Below, in pieces: positions 15,635-24,949 of a stretch of DNA of 64,000 nucleotides. The DNA lies in the NCBI RefSeq assembly GCF_024808875.1, contig NZ_JANUCT010000015.1, positions 1-64,000 of the forward strand. Reading direction: 5' to 3'. The position numbers and the translations under genes were made by a program. Source of the DNA: Methylohalomonas lacus. Its GTDB lineage: Bacteria; Pseudomonadota; Gammaproteobacteria; Methylohalomonadales; Methylohalomonadaceae. Numbering within the stretch: position 1 is the first letter of the stretch; each line of letters opens with the position of its first letter. Under the pieces are notes generated by a model. The model was not told the origin of the DNA, searched no databases, and saw only the letters and a program-made list of their open reading frames with translations.

Positions 15635-18322
15635 ATGGCTGAGGAACAAACCAAAACCATCAGGACGACTTGTCCTTACTGCGGCGTCGGCTGCGGACTC
15701 AAGGTGACGCAACGGCAGGATGATGCACCGGTCATCCAGCCGGACCCGGATCACCCGGCCAACTACGGCCGCGTCTGCACCAAGGGCGCGGCGCTGGGTG
15801 AAACGCTGGATCACGACGACCGCCTGCTGCAGCCGCAGCTGCGCGGCCGCCCGGTGGACTGGGACACCGCGCTGGATACCGTCGCCGACGGCTTGCGCCA
15901 GGCCATTGACCGTTACGGGCCGGATTCGGTGGCATTCTATGTCTCCGGCCAGCTGCTGACCGAGGACTACTACGTCGCCAACAAGCTGATGAAAGGCTTC
16001 ATCGGCTCGGCCAATATCGATACCAATTCACGCCTGTGCATGTCGTCGGCAGTCGCCGGCCATCAGCGCGCCTTTGGCGAGGACCTAGTGCCCGGCTGCT
16101 ACGAGGACCTCGAACAGGCCGACGTGATCGTCATCGTCGGCGGCAACAGCGCATGGTGTCACCCGGTGCTGTTCCAGCGCATCCAGGCAGCACGCGAACG
16201 GCGCAGCAACATGCGCCTTATCGTCATCGATCCGCGGCGTACCGCCACCGCCGACATGGCCGATCTACATTTGGCCGTCAGGCCGGGCAGCGATGTCGCC
16301 CTGTTCAACGGCCTGTTCCGCTATCTCGATGACAACGGTTACGCCGATCGGAGCTTCATCGACGCTGAAACCGAGGGTTACACCAGCGCCCGCGATGTCT
16401 GCGCGGCATTCGATCCCGATCGCGTCGCCGTCGACTGTGATGTCGAACGCCAGGCAATTGAAGACTTTTACCGCAGCTTTGCCGAACACGAACGCGTGGT
16501 CACGCTGTTTTCCCAGGGCGTGAACCAGGCCAGCAGCGGCACCGACAAGGTCAACGCCATCATCAACTGCCACCTGCTCAGCCACCGCCTCGGCAAACCG
16601 GGCTGCGGCCCGTTTTCGCTCACCGGCCAACCCAATGCCATGGGCGGCCGCGAGGTCGGCGGCCTGGCCAATACCCTGGCCGCGCACATGGGCTTCGAGG
16701 CAGACAACGTCGATCGCGTACGCCGCTTCTGGGACAGCGACAGCATCGCCGGCGAACCGGGTCTGAAGGCAGTCGACCTGTTCAACGCCATCGAGGCGGG
16801 CCAAATCAAGGCCGTCTGGATCATGGCCACCAACCCGCTGGTCAGCCTGCCGGACGCCGACCAGGCGCGGCGCGCGTTAAGCGCCTGCGACTTCGTCGTC
16901 GTCTCCGACTGCATGGCCACCACCGACACGACTCAGTATGCCGACGTCTTATTACCGGCCGCGGCCTGGGGCGAAAAGGACGGCACCGTGACCAATTCGG
17001 AACGGCGCATTTCGCGCCAGCACGCATTCCTGCCGCTGCCCGGCGAGGCGCGGCCGGACTGGTGGATCATCAGCGAGGTCGGCAAGCGCCTGGGCCATGA
17101 GCAGGCTTTCGACTACCGCCAGCCCGCCGATATTTTCAGCGAGCATGCACGCCTGTCGGCATTCGAGAATGACGGCAGCCGGCTGTTCAACATCGGCGGC
17201 CTCGGTGCGCTGAGTCAGACCGAATACGATGCCCTGACACCGCGGCAGTGGCCACTGAAAAATGCAGACGATACCGGCAGCGCGCGCCTGTCGGGCGTTA
17301 CCGACGGCACGCGGCAACCGGCGCGCTTTGTCACCACCATGGCGCGGCCGCCAGTGCATGCCGTCAGCGCCGAGTACCCGTTTATTCTCAACAGCGGCCG
17401 CGTGCGCGATCACTGGCACACGCTGACGCGCACCGGCAAGTCGCCGCGCCTGTCGGCGCACCGCGACGAGCCTTTTGTCGCCATCCATCCGGATGACGCC
17501 GACGCCCTGGCCCTGCAGGAAAATACCCTGGCCGAGGTCGAGACCCGCTGGGGCCGGCTCAACGCCCGCGTGCGCCGCGATAATGGCCAGCGCCGCGGCG
17601 AACTGTTCGTACCCATCCACTGGAATGATGTGTATAGCCAGCGCGCCCGTGTCGGGGCGCTTGTCAATCCGGTCGTCGACCCCCTCTCCGGCGAACCGGA
17701 ATTCAAGCATACCCCGGCGCGGGCCCGACCTGTCGCCATGGCCTGGTACGGTTTTCTGATGACGCGCGAAGCACCCGCGCCGCAGCGGTTCAGTGGTCTC
17801 GACTACTGGACCCGGGTGCGCGGTTATGCCCACTGGCGCGTGGAAATGGCCGGTCTTGAGGTACAGAAGAACTGGGCACCGTGGGCGCGGCGCCTGCTCG
17901 GCGCAGTCCGCCCGGATGCCGACTGGCTGGAGTTCAGTGACCACGCCGGTCGTAACTACCGGGTCGCCAGCATCGCCAGCGACGGCCGGCTCGATGCCTG
18001 CCTGATGCTGGCGGCGACGCCGGCGGCGCTGCCGGCGCGTGACTGGCTCGGCGGCCTGTTTGCCCGGGCCGCGCTCGACAGCGGTGACCGCATGGCCCTG
18101 CTGGCCGGCCGTGACGCCGGCGCCAGCGATGCCGGCGCGATCGTCTGCAGCTGTCACGCGGTCGGTCGCAATACCCTGATCCAAGCGATTAGCGAAGAGG
18201 GATTGAACAGCACCGAGGCGCTCGGCCGGAAACTGAAGGCCGGCACCAACTGCGGCGCCTGCATACCGGAACTGCGTCAGCTCATTGCCAGCTGCCAGCC
18301 CGCCGATTCGGCCGTCAGCTAG
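15635..18322 (+). CDS. nasA: Assimilatory nitrate reductase catalytic subunit
   Basis: An 895-residue molybdopterin enzyme reducing nitrate to nitrite in the cytosol. An N-terminal [4Fe-4S] site (CPYCGVGC...GRVC) precedes the bis-MGD domains (SRLCMSSAV, GGNSAWCHPV, HWHTLTRTGKS). A C-terminal BFD-like [2Fe-2S] module is present (CSCHAVGRN...GTNCGACIPEL, about 840-885), the form that takes electrons without a separate reductase fusion. The ATG at 15635 is chosen; a GTG at 15614 with GGGACAGG upstream is a fair alternative. It is the last gene of the nitrate operon. Confidence 0.95.
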   Translation: MAEEQTKTIRTTCPYCGVGCGLKVTQRQDDAPVIQPDPDHPANYGRVCTKGAALGETLDHDDRLLQPQLRGRPVDWDTALDTVADGLRQAIDRYGPDSVAFYVSGQLLTEDYYVANKLMKGFIGSANIDTNSRLCMSSAVAGHQRAFGEDLVPGCYEDLEQADVIVIVGGNSAWCHPVLFQRIQAARERRSNMRLIVIDPRRTATADMADLHLAVRPGSDVALFNGLFRYLDDNGYADRSFIDAETEGYTSARDVCAAFDPDRVAVDCDVERQAIEDFYRSFAEHERVVTLFSQGVNQASSGTDKVNAIINCHLLSHRLGKPGCGPFSLTGQPNAMGGREVGGLANTLAAHMGFEADNVDRVRRFWDSDSIAGEPGLKAVDLFNAIEAGQIKAVWIMATNPLVSLPDADQARRALSACDFVVVSDCMATTDTTQYADVLLPAAAWGEKDGTVTNSERRISRQHAFLPLPGEARPDWWIISEVGKRLGHEQAFDYRQPADIFSEHARLSAFENDGSRLFNIGGLGALSQTEYDALTPRQWPLKNADDTGSARLSGVTDGTRQPARFVTTMARPPVHAVSAEYPFILNSGRVRDHWHTLTRTGKSPRLSAHRDEPFVAIHPDDADALALQENTLAEVETRWGRLNARVRRDNGQRRGELFVPIHWNDVYSQRARVGALVNPVVDPLSGEPEFKHTPARARPVAMAWYGFLMTREAPAPQRFSGLDYWTRVRGYAHWRVEMAGLEVQKNWAPWARRLLGAVRPDADWLEFSDHAGRNYRVASIASDGRLDACLMLAATPAALPARDWLGGLFARAALDSGDRMALLAGRDAGASDAGAIVCSCHAVGRNTLIQAISEEGLNSTEALGRKLKAGTNCGACIPELRQLIASCQPADSAVS

Positions 18323-18393
18323 TTCGCGTCAACGAAGGCGTCATTGATGTAACTGTCGCCCAGCCTGATCAAAGGCTGCGCCGCACCACGCAG

Positions 18394-18831
18394 CTATTCC
18401 GCCAGGGTTTCACCCGAGCCGCCCATATCGCCGGGCAAGTCCTTCATCTTGGGCAGGCCGTCCTGAATACGCAGAACCGCTTCCTGATAGTGCACATGGA
18501 TTTGCGGGCTGAAGCTCAGGTCCGGAATCACCGCAGCATAGACATCAGTCAGTCCCATGCCCGGATGTTCCGTGAAAACGTGGCCGCCACATGTCTTGCA
18601 CCATTTGCGATAACTCGCCGGTGTCTTGTTATAGGTACCGATATTGTCGGCACCTTGCGTGATCTGTACCGCATCGGGCTGCCACAGGCTGAATGCATTG
18701 ACCGGCCCTGCAGACCAGTGCCGGCATGACTCGCAATGACAATAGCCCATGGCGGCAGGCACGCCGTTGACCGTGAATTGAACCGCACCACAGAAGCAAC
18801 GCCCTGTGTAGGACTTGTCGCTCGACATCAT
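18394..18831 (-). CDS. GFA/CENP-V domain protein
   Basis: A 145-residue zinc-binding protein of the glutathione-dependent formaldehyde-activating (GFA) family. The ligand pattern is complete: GRCFCGAVQF, YCHCESCRHWS and WCKTCGGHVF. Most members are uncharacterised and only a few have been tied to formaldehyde-glutathione chemistry, so the substrate is unknown. AGGAGG precedes two consecutive ATGs (18831 and 18828); the second has the more usual spacing. Confidence 0.85.
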   Translation of the reverse strand: MMSSDKSYTGRCFCGAVQFTVNGVPAAMGYCHCESCRHWSAGPVNAFSLWQPDAVQITQGADNIGTYNKTPASYRKWCKTCGGHVFTEHPGMGLTDVYAAVIPDLSFSPQIHVHYQEAVLRIQDGLPKMKDLPGDMGGSGETLAE

Positions 18832-18917
18832 GTGCCTCCTTGTATGCTCCACAATAGAACGTCGATACTGCCTTAAAGTATCGACAGTGGCGAATCCTGC
18901 TGCGTTCAGACGATCAC

Positions 18918-19316
18918 CTATTGCATGTAGGGCTTGACCTGCGGCTCGGGTTCCGGCGCCTCGGTACAGCCGCCGGCCTGGTGCATGACCATGCGGATCT
19001 CGCCGTCTTCCTCGATGAAGGCGTTGGTCGCCACCAGCCGGTTGTCGCCGACCGTTTCGTAGCAGACGACGCTGGCGTAGTGGCCGTGATCGAACACGCG
19101 CACGTTGTCGTGACCGATATCCGGAGACTCGTCGCCACTGAGAATGCGTTCCCAGCTCTCCATGACCGACTCGCGATCGGTCAGCGCCGGCCAGCCGGGA
19201 TGGATGCAGAACACCGGCGCCTGCCGCGCCCACAGCGCCTCCATGAGTTCGTAGTCAGAGTTGTTGAAGGCCAGGTAAAACTGGTCGTTGGCAAACAGCA
19301 GGGTTTCACGGCGCAT
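18918..19316 (-). CDS. SnoaL-like/NTF2-fold protein
   Basis: A 132-residue small protein with the NTF2-like pattern: an N-terminal helix ending in FYLAFNNSDYELMEALWA, then a strand with FCIHPGWPALTDRESVMESWERIL, then curved strands. Proteins of this fold include isomerases and ligand-binding proteins, and its role cannot be assigned. The tail is rich in Pro and Glu. It lies between the methyltransferase-like gene and the GFA gene on the same strand. Confidence 0.75.
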   Translation of the reverse strand: MRRETLLFANDQFYLAFNNSDYELMEALWARQAPVFCIHPGWPALTDRESVMESWERILSGDESPDIGHDNVRVFDHGHYASVVCYETVGDNRLVATNAFIEEDGEIRMVMHQAGGCTEAPEPEPQVKPYMQ

Positions 19317-19350
19317 GGGAATCTTCGGCGGTTGAGAATTTCGGCGACGG

Positions 19351-20103
19351 CTATACGAGCCGGCGCATACTATAACGCAATTGCCCCTGTTTTTGTGCCC
19401 GTGCCAGGGCCGGGATCTGCCGCAAGTGCTGCTTCATGACATGGGCCTGGGTGCGAAAACGCGGGAATGCGCCAACGACGTTATTCAACAACGGCGTACG
19501 CAGTGCGTAGGCCACCGGCAACTGCCGCTGCAGCGTTTTGTGTGTTGACCAGGCGCACTGGCGACAGGCACGGCTGTCCGGCAGATTCATCGTCAGCACA
19601 CCGTCACCCGTCACTCGCGACAGCAGCAGCCGGAACCAATCGACGTCGGCCTCGATGGCGCGCTGGGCATCGCTGCCCTCCTCCAGGAAAAGGTCGTCGA
19701 TGATCGCATCGAATGTCGGCCCTTCATAAGACTGCAGCCAGTCGCCGGCGTCGGCCTCGTGAAGTTCAACGTCGCGCAGACCAAAATAGCGTTCAGCCAC
19801 CTCCAGGTGCACTGCGCTGACATCCACCCCGATCACCTCGGCATGGGGCAAATGCTGACGTAGCAGGTGCATCACGCTACCGCCACCGACGCCGAGCACC
19901 AGCACCCGCTTGATGCTTTGCGGCGGTTTGAACAGCAGCGGCAGAAACAGGCAGTCCCAGACGCTGCGGGTGATCGCGCGATCCGGATGATAATCGCTGT
20001 GACAGACGCCGTTCGTGTACAGTCGCCGCGTACGGCCATGGCTTCGCACCTCGTACCGGTTGCCATTGATCTGCTGCTGCCAGAGTACCGCCATCGATCT
20101 CAT
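19351..20103 (-). CDS. Spermidine-synthase-like methyltransferase-fold protein
   Basis: About 250 residues with the spermidine synthase-like Rossmann fold. Motif I is VLVLGVGGGSVMHLLR, then GVDVSAVHLEVAERYF (acidic end of strand 2) and FDAIIDDLFLEEG. It lacks a clear polyamine-synthase active-site signature, so it is better called a SpeE-like protein of unknown substrate. The frame is open back to 20184, but that would overlap the upstream region of the divergent macrodomain gene; the ATGs at 20103 or 20094 are preferred. Confidence 0.75.
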   Translation of the reverse strand: MRSMAVLWQQQINGNRYEVRSHGRTRRLYTNGVCHSDYHPDRAITRSVWDCLFLPLLFKPPQSIKRVLVLGVGGGSVMHLLRQHLPHAEVIGVDVSAVHLEVAERYFGLRDVELHEADAGDWLQSYEGPTFDAIIDDLFLEEGSDAQRAIEADVDWFRLLLSRVTGDGVLTMNLPDSRACRQCAWSTHKTLQRQLPVAYALRTPLLNNVVGAFPRFRTQAHVMKQHLRQIPALARAQKQGQLRYSMRRLV

Positions 20104-20211
20104 ATCTTCGTGAAAAGCAGACGTGCATGATACACAACCGGCGCCTAGTGCGAACGTCGGCACTTGCATTCGGTTTTGCGACATCGCATCCTCGTATTGG
20201 AGGTCAATGCC

Positions 20212-20769
20212 ATGTCAGCCACCGCCAGCCGCACCATCGAACACGTGACGATCGAATGTTGCCAGGGCGACATTACCCGGCAGCCGGACATGGATGCGGT
20301 GGTCAACGCCGCCAATGCCGAGCTTATGCCGGGTGGTGGTGTCGCCGGTGCCATTCACCGCGCTGCCGGCCGCGGCCTGGCCGAAGAATGCCGGCCGCAG
20401 GCGCCGATCCGGCCGGGCGAGGCGGTCATCACCGGCGGCCACGATCTGCCGAACCGGCACATCATCCATTGCCTGGGTCCGATCTACGGCGTCGACCGGC
20501 CCGAAGCCGACCTGCTGGCCAGGTGCTACCACAATGCCCTCAGCCTGGCCGAGGCGAATGCCCTGACCCGCATTGCCTTTCCGGCGATTTCCGCCGGCGC
20601 CTTCGGCTACCCGCTGGAACCGGCCGCGGAAGTGGCGCTCTCCAGCGTCCGCCAGTTCGGCGGTGATGACATGCGCACCTTTCAGAACCTGCGCCATATT
20701 CGCTTCGTGCTGTTCAGTGCCGCCGATCGGGACGCTTTCAGCGCGGCGCTGCATCGCCTGGCAGGCTGA
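20212..20769 (+). CDS. Macrodomain protein (ADP-ribose binding/deacetylase)
   Basis: A 185-residue macrodomain close to the MacroD/YmdB group, which remove O-acetyl-ADP-ribose esters or ADP-ribose from acidic residues. The signatures are VVNAANAELMPGGGVAGAIHRAAG and FPAISAGAFGYPLEPAAE. The start at 20212 is supported by GGAGG about 9 nt upstream. A truncated PARG-type ADP-ribose glycohydrolase gene lies 40 kb away in this window. Confidence 0.92.
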   Translation: MSATASRTIEHVTIECCQGDITRQPDMDAVVNAANAELMPGGGVAGAIHRAAGRGLAEECRPQAPIRPGEAVITGGHDLPNRHIIHCLGPIYGVDRPEADLLARCYHNALSLAEANALTRIAFPAISAGAFGYPLEPAAEVALSSVRQFGGDDMRTFQNLRHIRFVLFSAADRDAFSAALHRLAG

Positions 20770-20842
20770 ATACTACTTTTGGGCCGAAACCGGCCTATAA
20801 TCCGCGCGCGCCACTCGGCGCCTGCCTGGACAACGTACATCG

Positions 20843-21214
20843 ATGAACAACCCCTGCCTGAGTTGCGGTGCCTGCTGCGCCCATTACCGCGTGTCATTTT
20901 ACTGGCGCGAAGCCGAGAACAACGTCATTCGGGCCGAACTCACCGTTGCGGTAACGCCGCACCGGCTGGCCATGCGTGGGACCGAGCGCACGACACCGCG
21001 CTGCGACGCGCTGCTGGGGACGATCGGCGAATGCGTCAGCTGCGCCATCTACACCGCCCGGCCCTCACCCTGCCACGGTGTCATGCCCTCCTGGCACGCC
21101 GGTGATGCGGACGCGCACTGTGACCGGGCGCGCGCCGCCTGGGGCTTGCCGGTGCTGCAACCAACCGGTCCGGATGCAGCACCGGCCACGGCAGATCTCT
21201 CGCAGGTGGCCTGA
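20843..21214 (+). CDS. YkgJ-family cysteine-cluster protein
   Basis: A 123-residue member of the YkgJ/UPF0153 family, defined by CxxCGxCC near the N-terminus (CLSCGACCAHYRV) and a downstream CxxC-type pair (CVSCAIYTARPSPC). These cysteines are believed to bind zinc or iron; function is unknown. The gene follows the macrodomain gene by 73 nt on the same strand and lacks a strong ribosome site. Confidence 0.88.
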   Translation: MNNPCLSCGACCAHYRVSFYWREAENNVIRAELTVAVTPHRLAMRGTERTTPRCDALLGTIGECVSCAIYTARPSPCHGVMPSWHAGDADAHCDRARAAWGLPVLQPTGPDAAPATADLSQVA

Positions 21215-21302
21215 GTCAATCCAGGCTCGGCGCCACTTCACATTTCTTGCGCAATATTGCCGAAGAATGAATAACCTGAATTGAGGTTCGACACGTCCCA
21301 CC

Positions 21303-22751
21303 ATGCATTTAACCGTCGGTCATAAACTGTTTCTGATGCTGGTCATCGTCACCGGCCTGGTGGCGTTTGCCATGGCGACGTTCATGAGCTGGTCGTTCGA
21401 ACGCGGCTTCATCAACTACATCGAGGAGCGCAAGCAGGAACGGACCGACGATTTCGTCCAGCGGCTGGAGAACTATTACCGCAATAACGGCAGCTGGGCC
21501 CCTCTGCTTGATGATCGTGCCGCCTGGCTGCGACTGATCTTCAGCGACGAACCCCACGAGCAGGACAAGCCGCCGCGCTGGATAGACCGGCTCATGAAGG
21601 AAAGCATGCGCAGTCCGGAACCCGACGAGGCACACCCCGATAGCCAGCGTCCGCATCTGCCGATCGACAAGCGCGTTGTGTTATTGAGTCCGACCAAGCA
21701 GCAGCTCATCGGTCGCGTCGATAATGTCGCCGAGCTCGAACATTTCCCGATCGAGCTCGATGGCGAAATCGTCGGCTATGCCGGTATTCGTTCCGGCCCG
21801 CCACTGGAACGCATTGTCGAGGCACGCTTCCTGGAAAAGCAGCACACCATGGTGATCTGGATTGCGCTGGCCACACTGCTGTTCAGTGCCGCGCTGGCCA
21901 TACCCATCGCCAGGCGCCTGGTCAAACCGCTGAAAGCCTTCAGACGCGGCTCCCGGGCGCTGGCCACCGGCCAGTACGACACCCGCATCCCGGTCGAATC
22001 GAACGACGAGCTCGGCCAGCTGGCACGTGATTTCAACAGCCTGGCTGCGGCGCTGGAGCGCACCGAGGCCCAGCGCCGCCAGTGGGTGGCCGACACCTCG
22101 CATGAACTGCGTACGCCCCTGAGCATTCTTCGCGGCGAGATCGAGGCATTGCAGGACGGCATGCGGCCGTTCAACAAGCAGGCGATCGATTCGCTGCACG
22201 GTGAAATCATGCGTCTGAACCGCCTGATCGACGATCTCTATGAATTGGCGCAGTCCGACGCCGGTTCGCTCAGTTACCGACCCGACGAGGTCGAGGTGGG
22301 CGACGTGCTGGAGGAAGTACTCAACCAGTACGCCAGCGAGTTCGAGGCGCACTCGATCAAGCCGACGCTGGTTATCGACGACTCAACCCCCGAGGTCATC
22401 CATGCGGATGCGGATCGGCTGGCCCAGCTGTTTCGCAACCTGCTCGGCAATGCACTACGCTATACGGACAGCGGCGGCTGCATCAGCATCAGCACCAGTG
22501 CGGCCATGGACGGGCACCAGATCGTTATCGATTTCGAGGACAGTGCCCCCGGTGTGCCGGAGACTGAACTTGAACACCTGTTCGAACGTTTCTATCGTGT
22601 CGAAAGCTCGCGAAACCGCGACAGTGGCGGTGCCGGACTGGGGCTGTCGATATGCAGGAATATCGTCGCCGCCCATGGCGGCACGATCAGCGCACACCAC
22701 TCGGCGCTCGGCGGGCTACATGTACGCGTCAATCTGCCAGTAAGCCAGTAA
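21303..22751 (+). CDS. baeS: BaeS-like sensor histidine kinase
   Basis: A 482-residue inner-membrane kinase. Two transmembrane helices (about 10-30 and 180-200) bracket a periplasmic sensor domain, then come HAMP, HisKA (DTSHELRTPLSILRGEIEAL, His phosphosite) and HATPase (LLGNALRYTDSG, GGAGLGLSICRNIV). The order and adjacent regulator match BaeS of E. coli, an envelope-stress sensor. The 3' end contains three CCAGTAAG repeats, the second of which supplies the stop codon. Confidence 0.88.
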   Translation: MHLTVGHKLFLMLVIVTGLVAFAMATFMSWSFERGFINYIEERKQERTDDFVQRLENYYRNNGSWAPLLDDRAAWLRLIFSDEPHEQDKPPRWIDRLMKESMRSPEPDEAHPDSQRPHLPIDKRVVLLSPTKQQLIGRVDNVAELEHFPIELDGEIVGYAGIRSGPPLERIVEARFLEKQHTMVIWIALATLLFSAALAIPIARRLVKPLKAFRRGSRALATGQYDTRIPVESNDELGQLARDFNSLAAALERTEAQRRQWVADTSHELRTPLSILRGEIEALQDGMRPFNKQAIDSLHGEIMRLNRLIDDLYELAQSDAGSLSYRPDEVEVGDVLEEVLNQYASEFEAHSIKPTLVIDDSTPEVIHADADRLAQLFRNLLGNALRYTDSGGCISISTSAAMDGHQIVIDFEDSAPGVPETELEHLFERFYRVESSRNRDSGGAGLGLSICRNIVAAHGGTISAHHSALGGLHVRVNLPVSQ

Positions 22752-22760
22752 GCCAGTAAG
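22737..22760. repeat. Three tandem CCAGTAAG octamers at the baeS/baeR junction
   Basis: Three perfect copies span the end of baeS and the spacer before baeR. Each repeat carries a TAA; gain or loss of one unit (8 nt) would change which frame the baeS end uses and the distance to the baeR start. Confidence 0.9.
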
Positions 22761-22762
22761 CC

Positions 22763-23464
22763 ATGACCAGCAATCATCCCCACATTCTGATCGTTGAAGA
22801 CGAAGCCAAGCTGGCCCAGCTGTTGCAGGACTACCTGCAGGGTGAGGGGTACGGCACGACGGTGCTTGGCAATGGCAGTGCCGTCGCCGAGTTCCTGGCC
22901 GAAAATCAACCGGCACTGATCCTGCTCGACCTAATGCTGCCGGGCCGCGACGGTCTCGATGTCTGCCGGGATATACGCCAGGGTGCAGACGGTAACGCCG
23001 AACTACCGATCATCATGATTACCGCCAAGGTTGAAGAGATCGATCGCCTGCTCGGCCTGGAACTTGGCGCCGACGATTACATTTGCAAACCTTTCAGTCC
23101 GCGCGAGGTTGTCGCCCGCGTCAAGGCAGTACTGCGACGCAGCCATGCCACTGAACCGGCCACCGACGCACCGATGCAGCTGGACGCCGACAGCTATCGC
23201 GTGCATGCCGGCGATGCCACGATCGACCTGACCAGTGTCGAATACCAGCTGCTGGCGACGCTGATGTCGCAACCGGGTCGCATTTTCAACCGCGATCAGC
23301 TCATGGACCGCATCTATAACGACGGCCGCATCGTTTCTGATCGCACCATCGACAGCCACATCAAGAAATTGCGCCGCAAGCTGCGCGAATTGCTGCCCGA
23401 CCAGGAGCTGGTCCATTCCGTATACGGCGCCGGCTACCGCTACGAGCCCGGCGACCCTTCCTGA
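22763..23464 (+). CDS. baeR: BaeR-like response regulator (OmpR family)
   Basis: A 233-residue transcription factor. The receiver has the DE pair (VEDEAKL), phospho-Asp in LILLDLMLPGRDGLD and Lys in YICKPFSPREV. A winged-helix DNA-binding domain follows (about 135-230: LTSVEYQLLATLMSQPGRIFNRDQLMDRIY...VSDRTIDSHIKKLRRKL). It starts 11 nt after the kinase stop. Its likely target is the Spy-like gene downstream, as in E. coli. Confidence 0.92.
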   Translation: MTSNHPHILIVEDEAKLAQLLQDYLQGEGYGTTVLGNGSAVAEFLAENQPALILLDLMLPGRDGLDVCRDIRQGADGNAELPIIMITAKVEEIDRLLGLELGADDYICKPFSPREVVARVKAVLRRSHATEPATDAPMQLDADSYRVHAGDATIDLTSVEYQLLATLMSQPGRIFNRDQLMDRIYNDGRIVSDRTIDSHIKKLRRKLRELLPDQELVHSVYGAGYRYEPGDPS

Positions 23465-23622
23465 CGGGCCACTAACCGGCCCGGTACCGGCCGTTTCCAC
23501 AATCCTTGCATAAATGCTGCGCACTGTGTGCGCAATCGATCGCTATTCTGCAGAACATGGGTACGGTACCCGAACCGGGATGAGTCAGCCCGGCAAGCTG
23601 AACATCCTCAGGAGACATGCAG

Positions 23623-23958
23623 ATGAAAACAACACTGGTCGCATTGATTCTGACCGCTTTCATGACCCCGGCGATGAGTCATGACAAGGGCCATGATCAT
23701 GAGCACGAAAAAGGACAGCACATGATGGAGCGCCTGGACAAGGAACTCGAACTGAATGATGAACAACGCCAGCAGGTACAAGCCGTATTCGCGGAACAGC
23801 ATGCCAGACACAAGGCGCTGCGCGATGAGACCCAGGGCCGCCTGAACGAGATCCTCGACGAGGAGCAGCAGGCCAAGCTGGAAACGCTGCGTGCCGAGCG
23901 CAAGGCCAGATGGCAGGAAAAGCGCGAACAATGGAAAGCGCACAAGACGTCGCACTAA
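23623..23958 (+). CDS. Spy/CpxP-like periplasmic protein
   Basis: A 111-residue exported protein with a signal peptide (LVALILTAFMTPAMS), a His/Asp/Glu-rich N-terminus (HDKGHDHEHEKGQHMM) and two long helices with a Spy-like pattern (LELNDEQRQQVQAVFAEQ; LDEEQQAKLETLRAER). It is probably a periplasmic chaperone or metal-responsive protein regulated by the BaeSR pair just upstream. The ATG at 23623 is favoured because AGGAG lies 8 nt before it; the ATG at 23617 is too close. Confidence 0.8.
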   Translation: MKTTLVALILTAFMTPAMSHDKGHDHEHEKGQHMMERLDKELELNDEQRQQVQAVFAEQHARHKALRDETQGRLNEILDEEQQAKLETLRAERKARWQEKREQWKAHKTSH

Positions 23959-24047
23959 CGATTTTATTTTTGGCTGATACCAGGAGCATACGTCAGAGTT
24001 AACCCTTAACTCCCGCTCTCTCCCACTTTACCCCTACTCCCTCAGCC

Positions 24048-24076
24048 AGGGCCCGGTTCGCCGGGCCTTCTTTTTT
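24048..24076 (+). terminator. Intrinsic terminator after the Spy-like gene
   Basis: The stem GGCCCGG/CCGGGCC with a TTCG tetraloop is followed by TTCTTTTTT. It separates this unit from the convergent usp gene. Confidence 0.92.
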
Positions 24077-24083
24077 CCATCAA

Positions 24084-24938
24084 TCAACGCAACAACAGGA
24101 TTGGCCGATCACAGGTCCGCAGCAACGCCGTCGTCGTGCTGCCGACGATGAACTGGCGGATGCGCGAATGACCATACGCGCCCATGATCAACAGCGACAA
24201 TTGCTGCTCCTCGGCGTAGGCGGGAATGACCTGTTCGGCATACCCGGGGCGCAACTCGGTATGCACATTGAAACCGGCCGCAGCGAGCAGATTCTCCGCG
24301 TCCCGTATCTGTCCGCGATGCTTGTCGTTGTCCTCGGCCACCATCAGCAGGTGCAGTTCCATACCCTGCAATAACGGACTGGCGGCGATCATCTCGATAC
24401 CCTTGCGGGTCGTGGCGCTGCCATCAAACGCGATCAACGCGGAGCGCATTTCCTGGTGCTGTTCGGTGACAACCAGAATGGGTCGGTGCAGCGCCCGCAC
24501 TGCGCGCTCCAGGTTGGCGCCCAGATGCGGCTGCGCTTGATCGGCAGAACGGCCGCATTTGCCGACCACAAACAGGCGTGTATCGCTCTCAAGGTCGGTC
24601 AGCGTTTCCACCAGCGCACCGTGACGCTGACGCGTTTCGACGTCAGTGAGACCGGCGTCCAGGGCGCGCTGTTTAACACCTTCCAGTAGCAGCCGACCGC
24701 GTTCCTGGGACAGTTTACTGCGCTGTTCGTCGAGTTCAGACAGTTGCTCCAACAGGGTTTCCTGGGCTCCCAGACCAATGTTGCCGCTCAGGTCCGCAGC
24801 CGTTGCCGTCTCCGGATGGCGGTTGATGGCATGCAACAACTCCAGCGGGATCTGCAGCTGCCGCGCCGCCCATACGGCGTGGTCGCAAACACTGTTGGCG
24901 TATATCGAGTCGTCGATGCAGGCGATTACTTTGCTCAT
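24084..24938 (-). CDS. Tandem universal stress protein
   Basis: A 284-residue protein made of two UspA domains, the size of UspE-type proteins. The second domain keeps the ATP-binding loop (GAYGHSRIRQFIVGSTT). The first has a degenerate version (GKCGRSADQAQPHLGANLE). It starts 11 nt after the SulP transporter gene, so the two form an operon; Usp-SulP pairing is common and suggests that anion transport or internal pH is tied to stress signalling. Confidence 0.9.
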   Translation of the reverse strand: MSKVIACIDDSIYANSVCDHAVWAARQLQIPLELLHAINRHPETATAADLSGNIGLGAQETLLEQLSELDEQRSKLSQERGRLLLEGVKQRALDAGLTDVETRQRHGALVETLTDLESDTRLFVVGKCGRSADQAQPHLGANLERAVRALHRPILVVTEQHQEMRSALIAFDGSATTRKGIEMIAASPLLQGMELHLLMVAEDNDKHRGQIRDAENLLAAAGFNVHTELRPGYAEQVIPAYAEEQQLSLLIMGAYGHSRIRQFIVGSTTTALLRTCDRPILLLR

Positions 24939-24949
24939 GTTCAGTCCTG

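Noticed and set aside
16952-18184. 410-codon minus-strand frame opposite nasA
   Set aside because: Antisense shadow of a strongly supported molybdoenzyme gene; the product is low-complexity.
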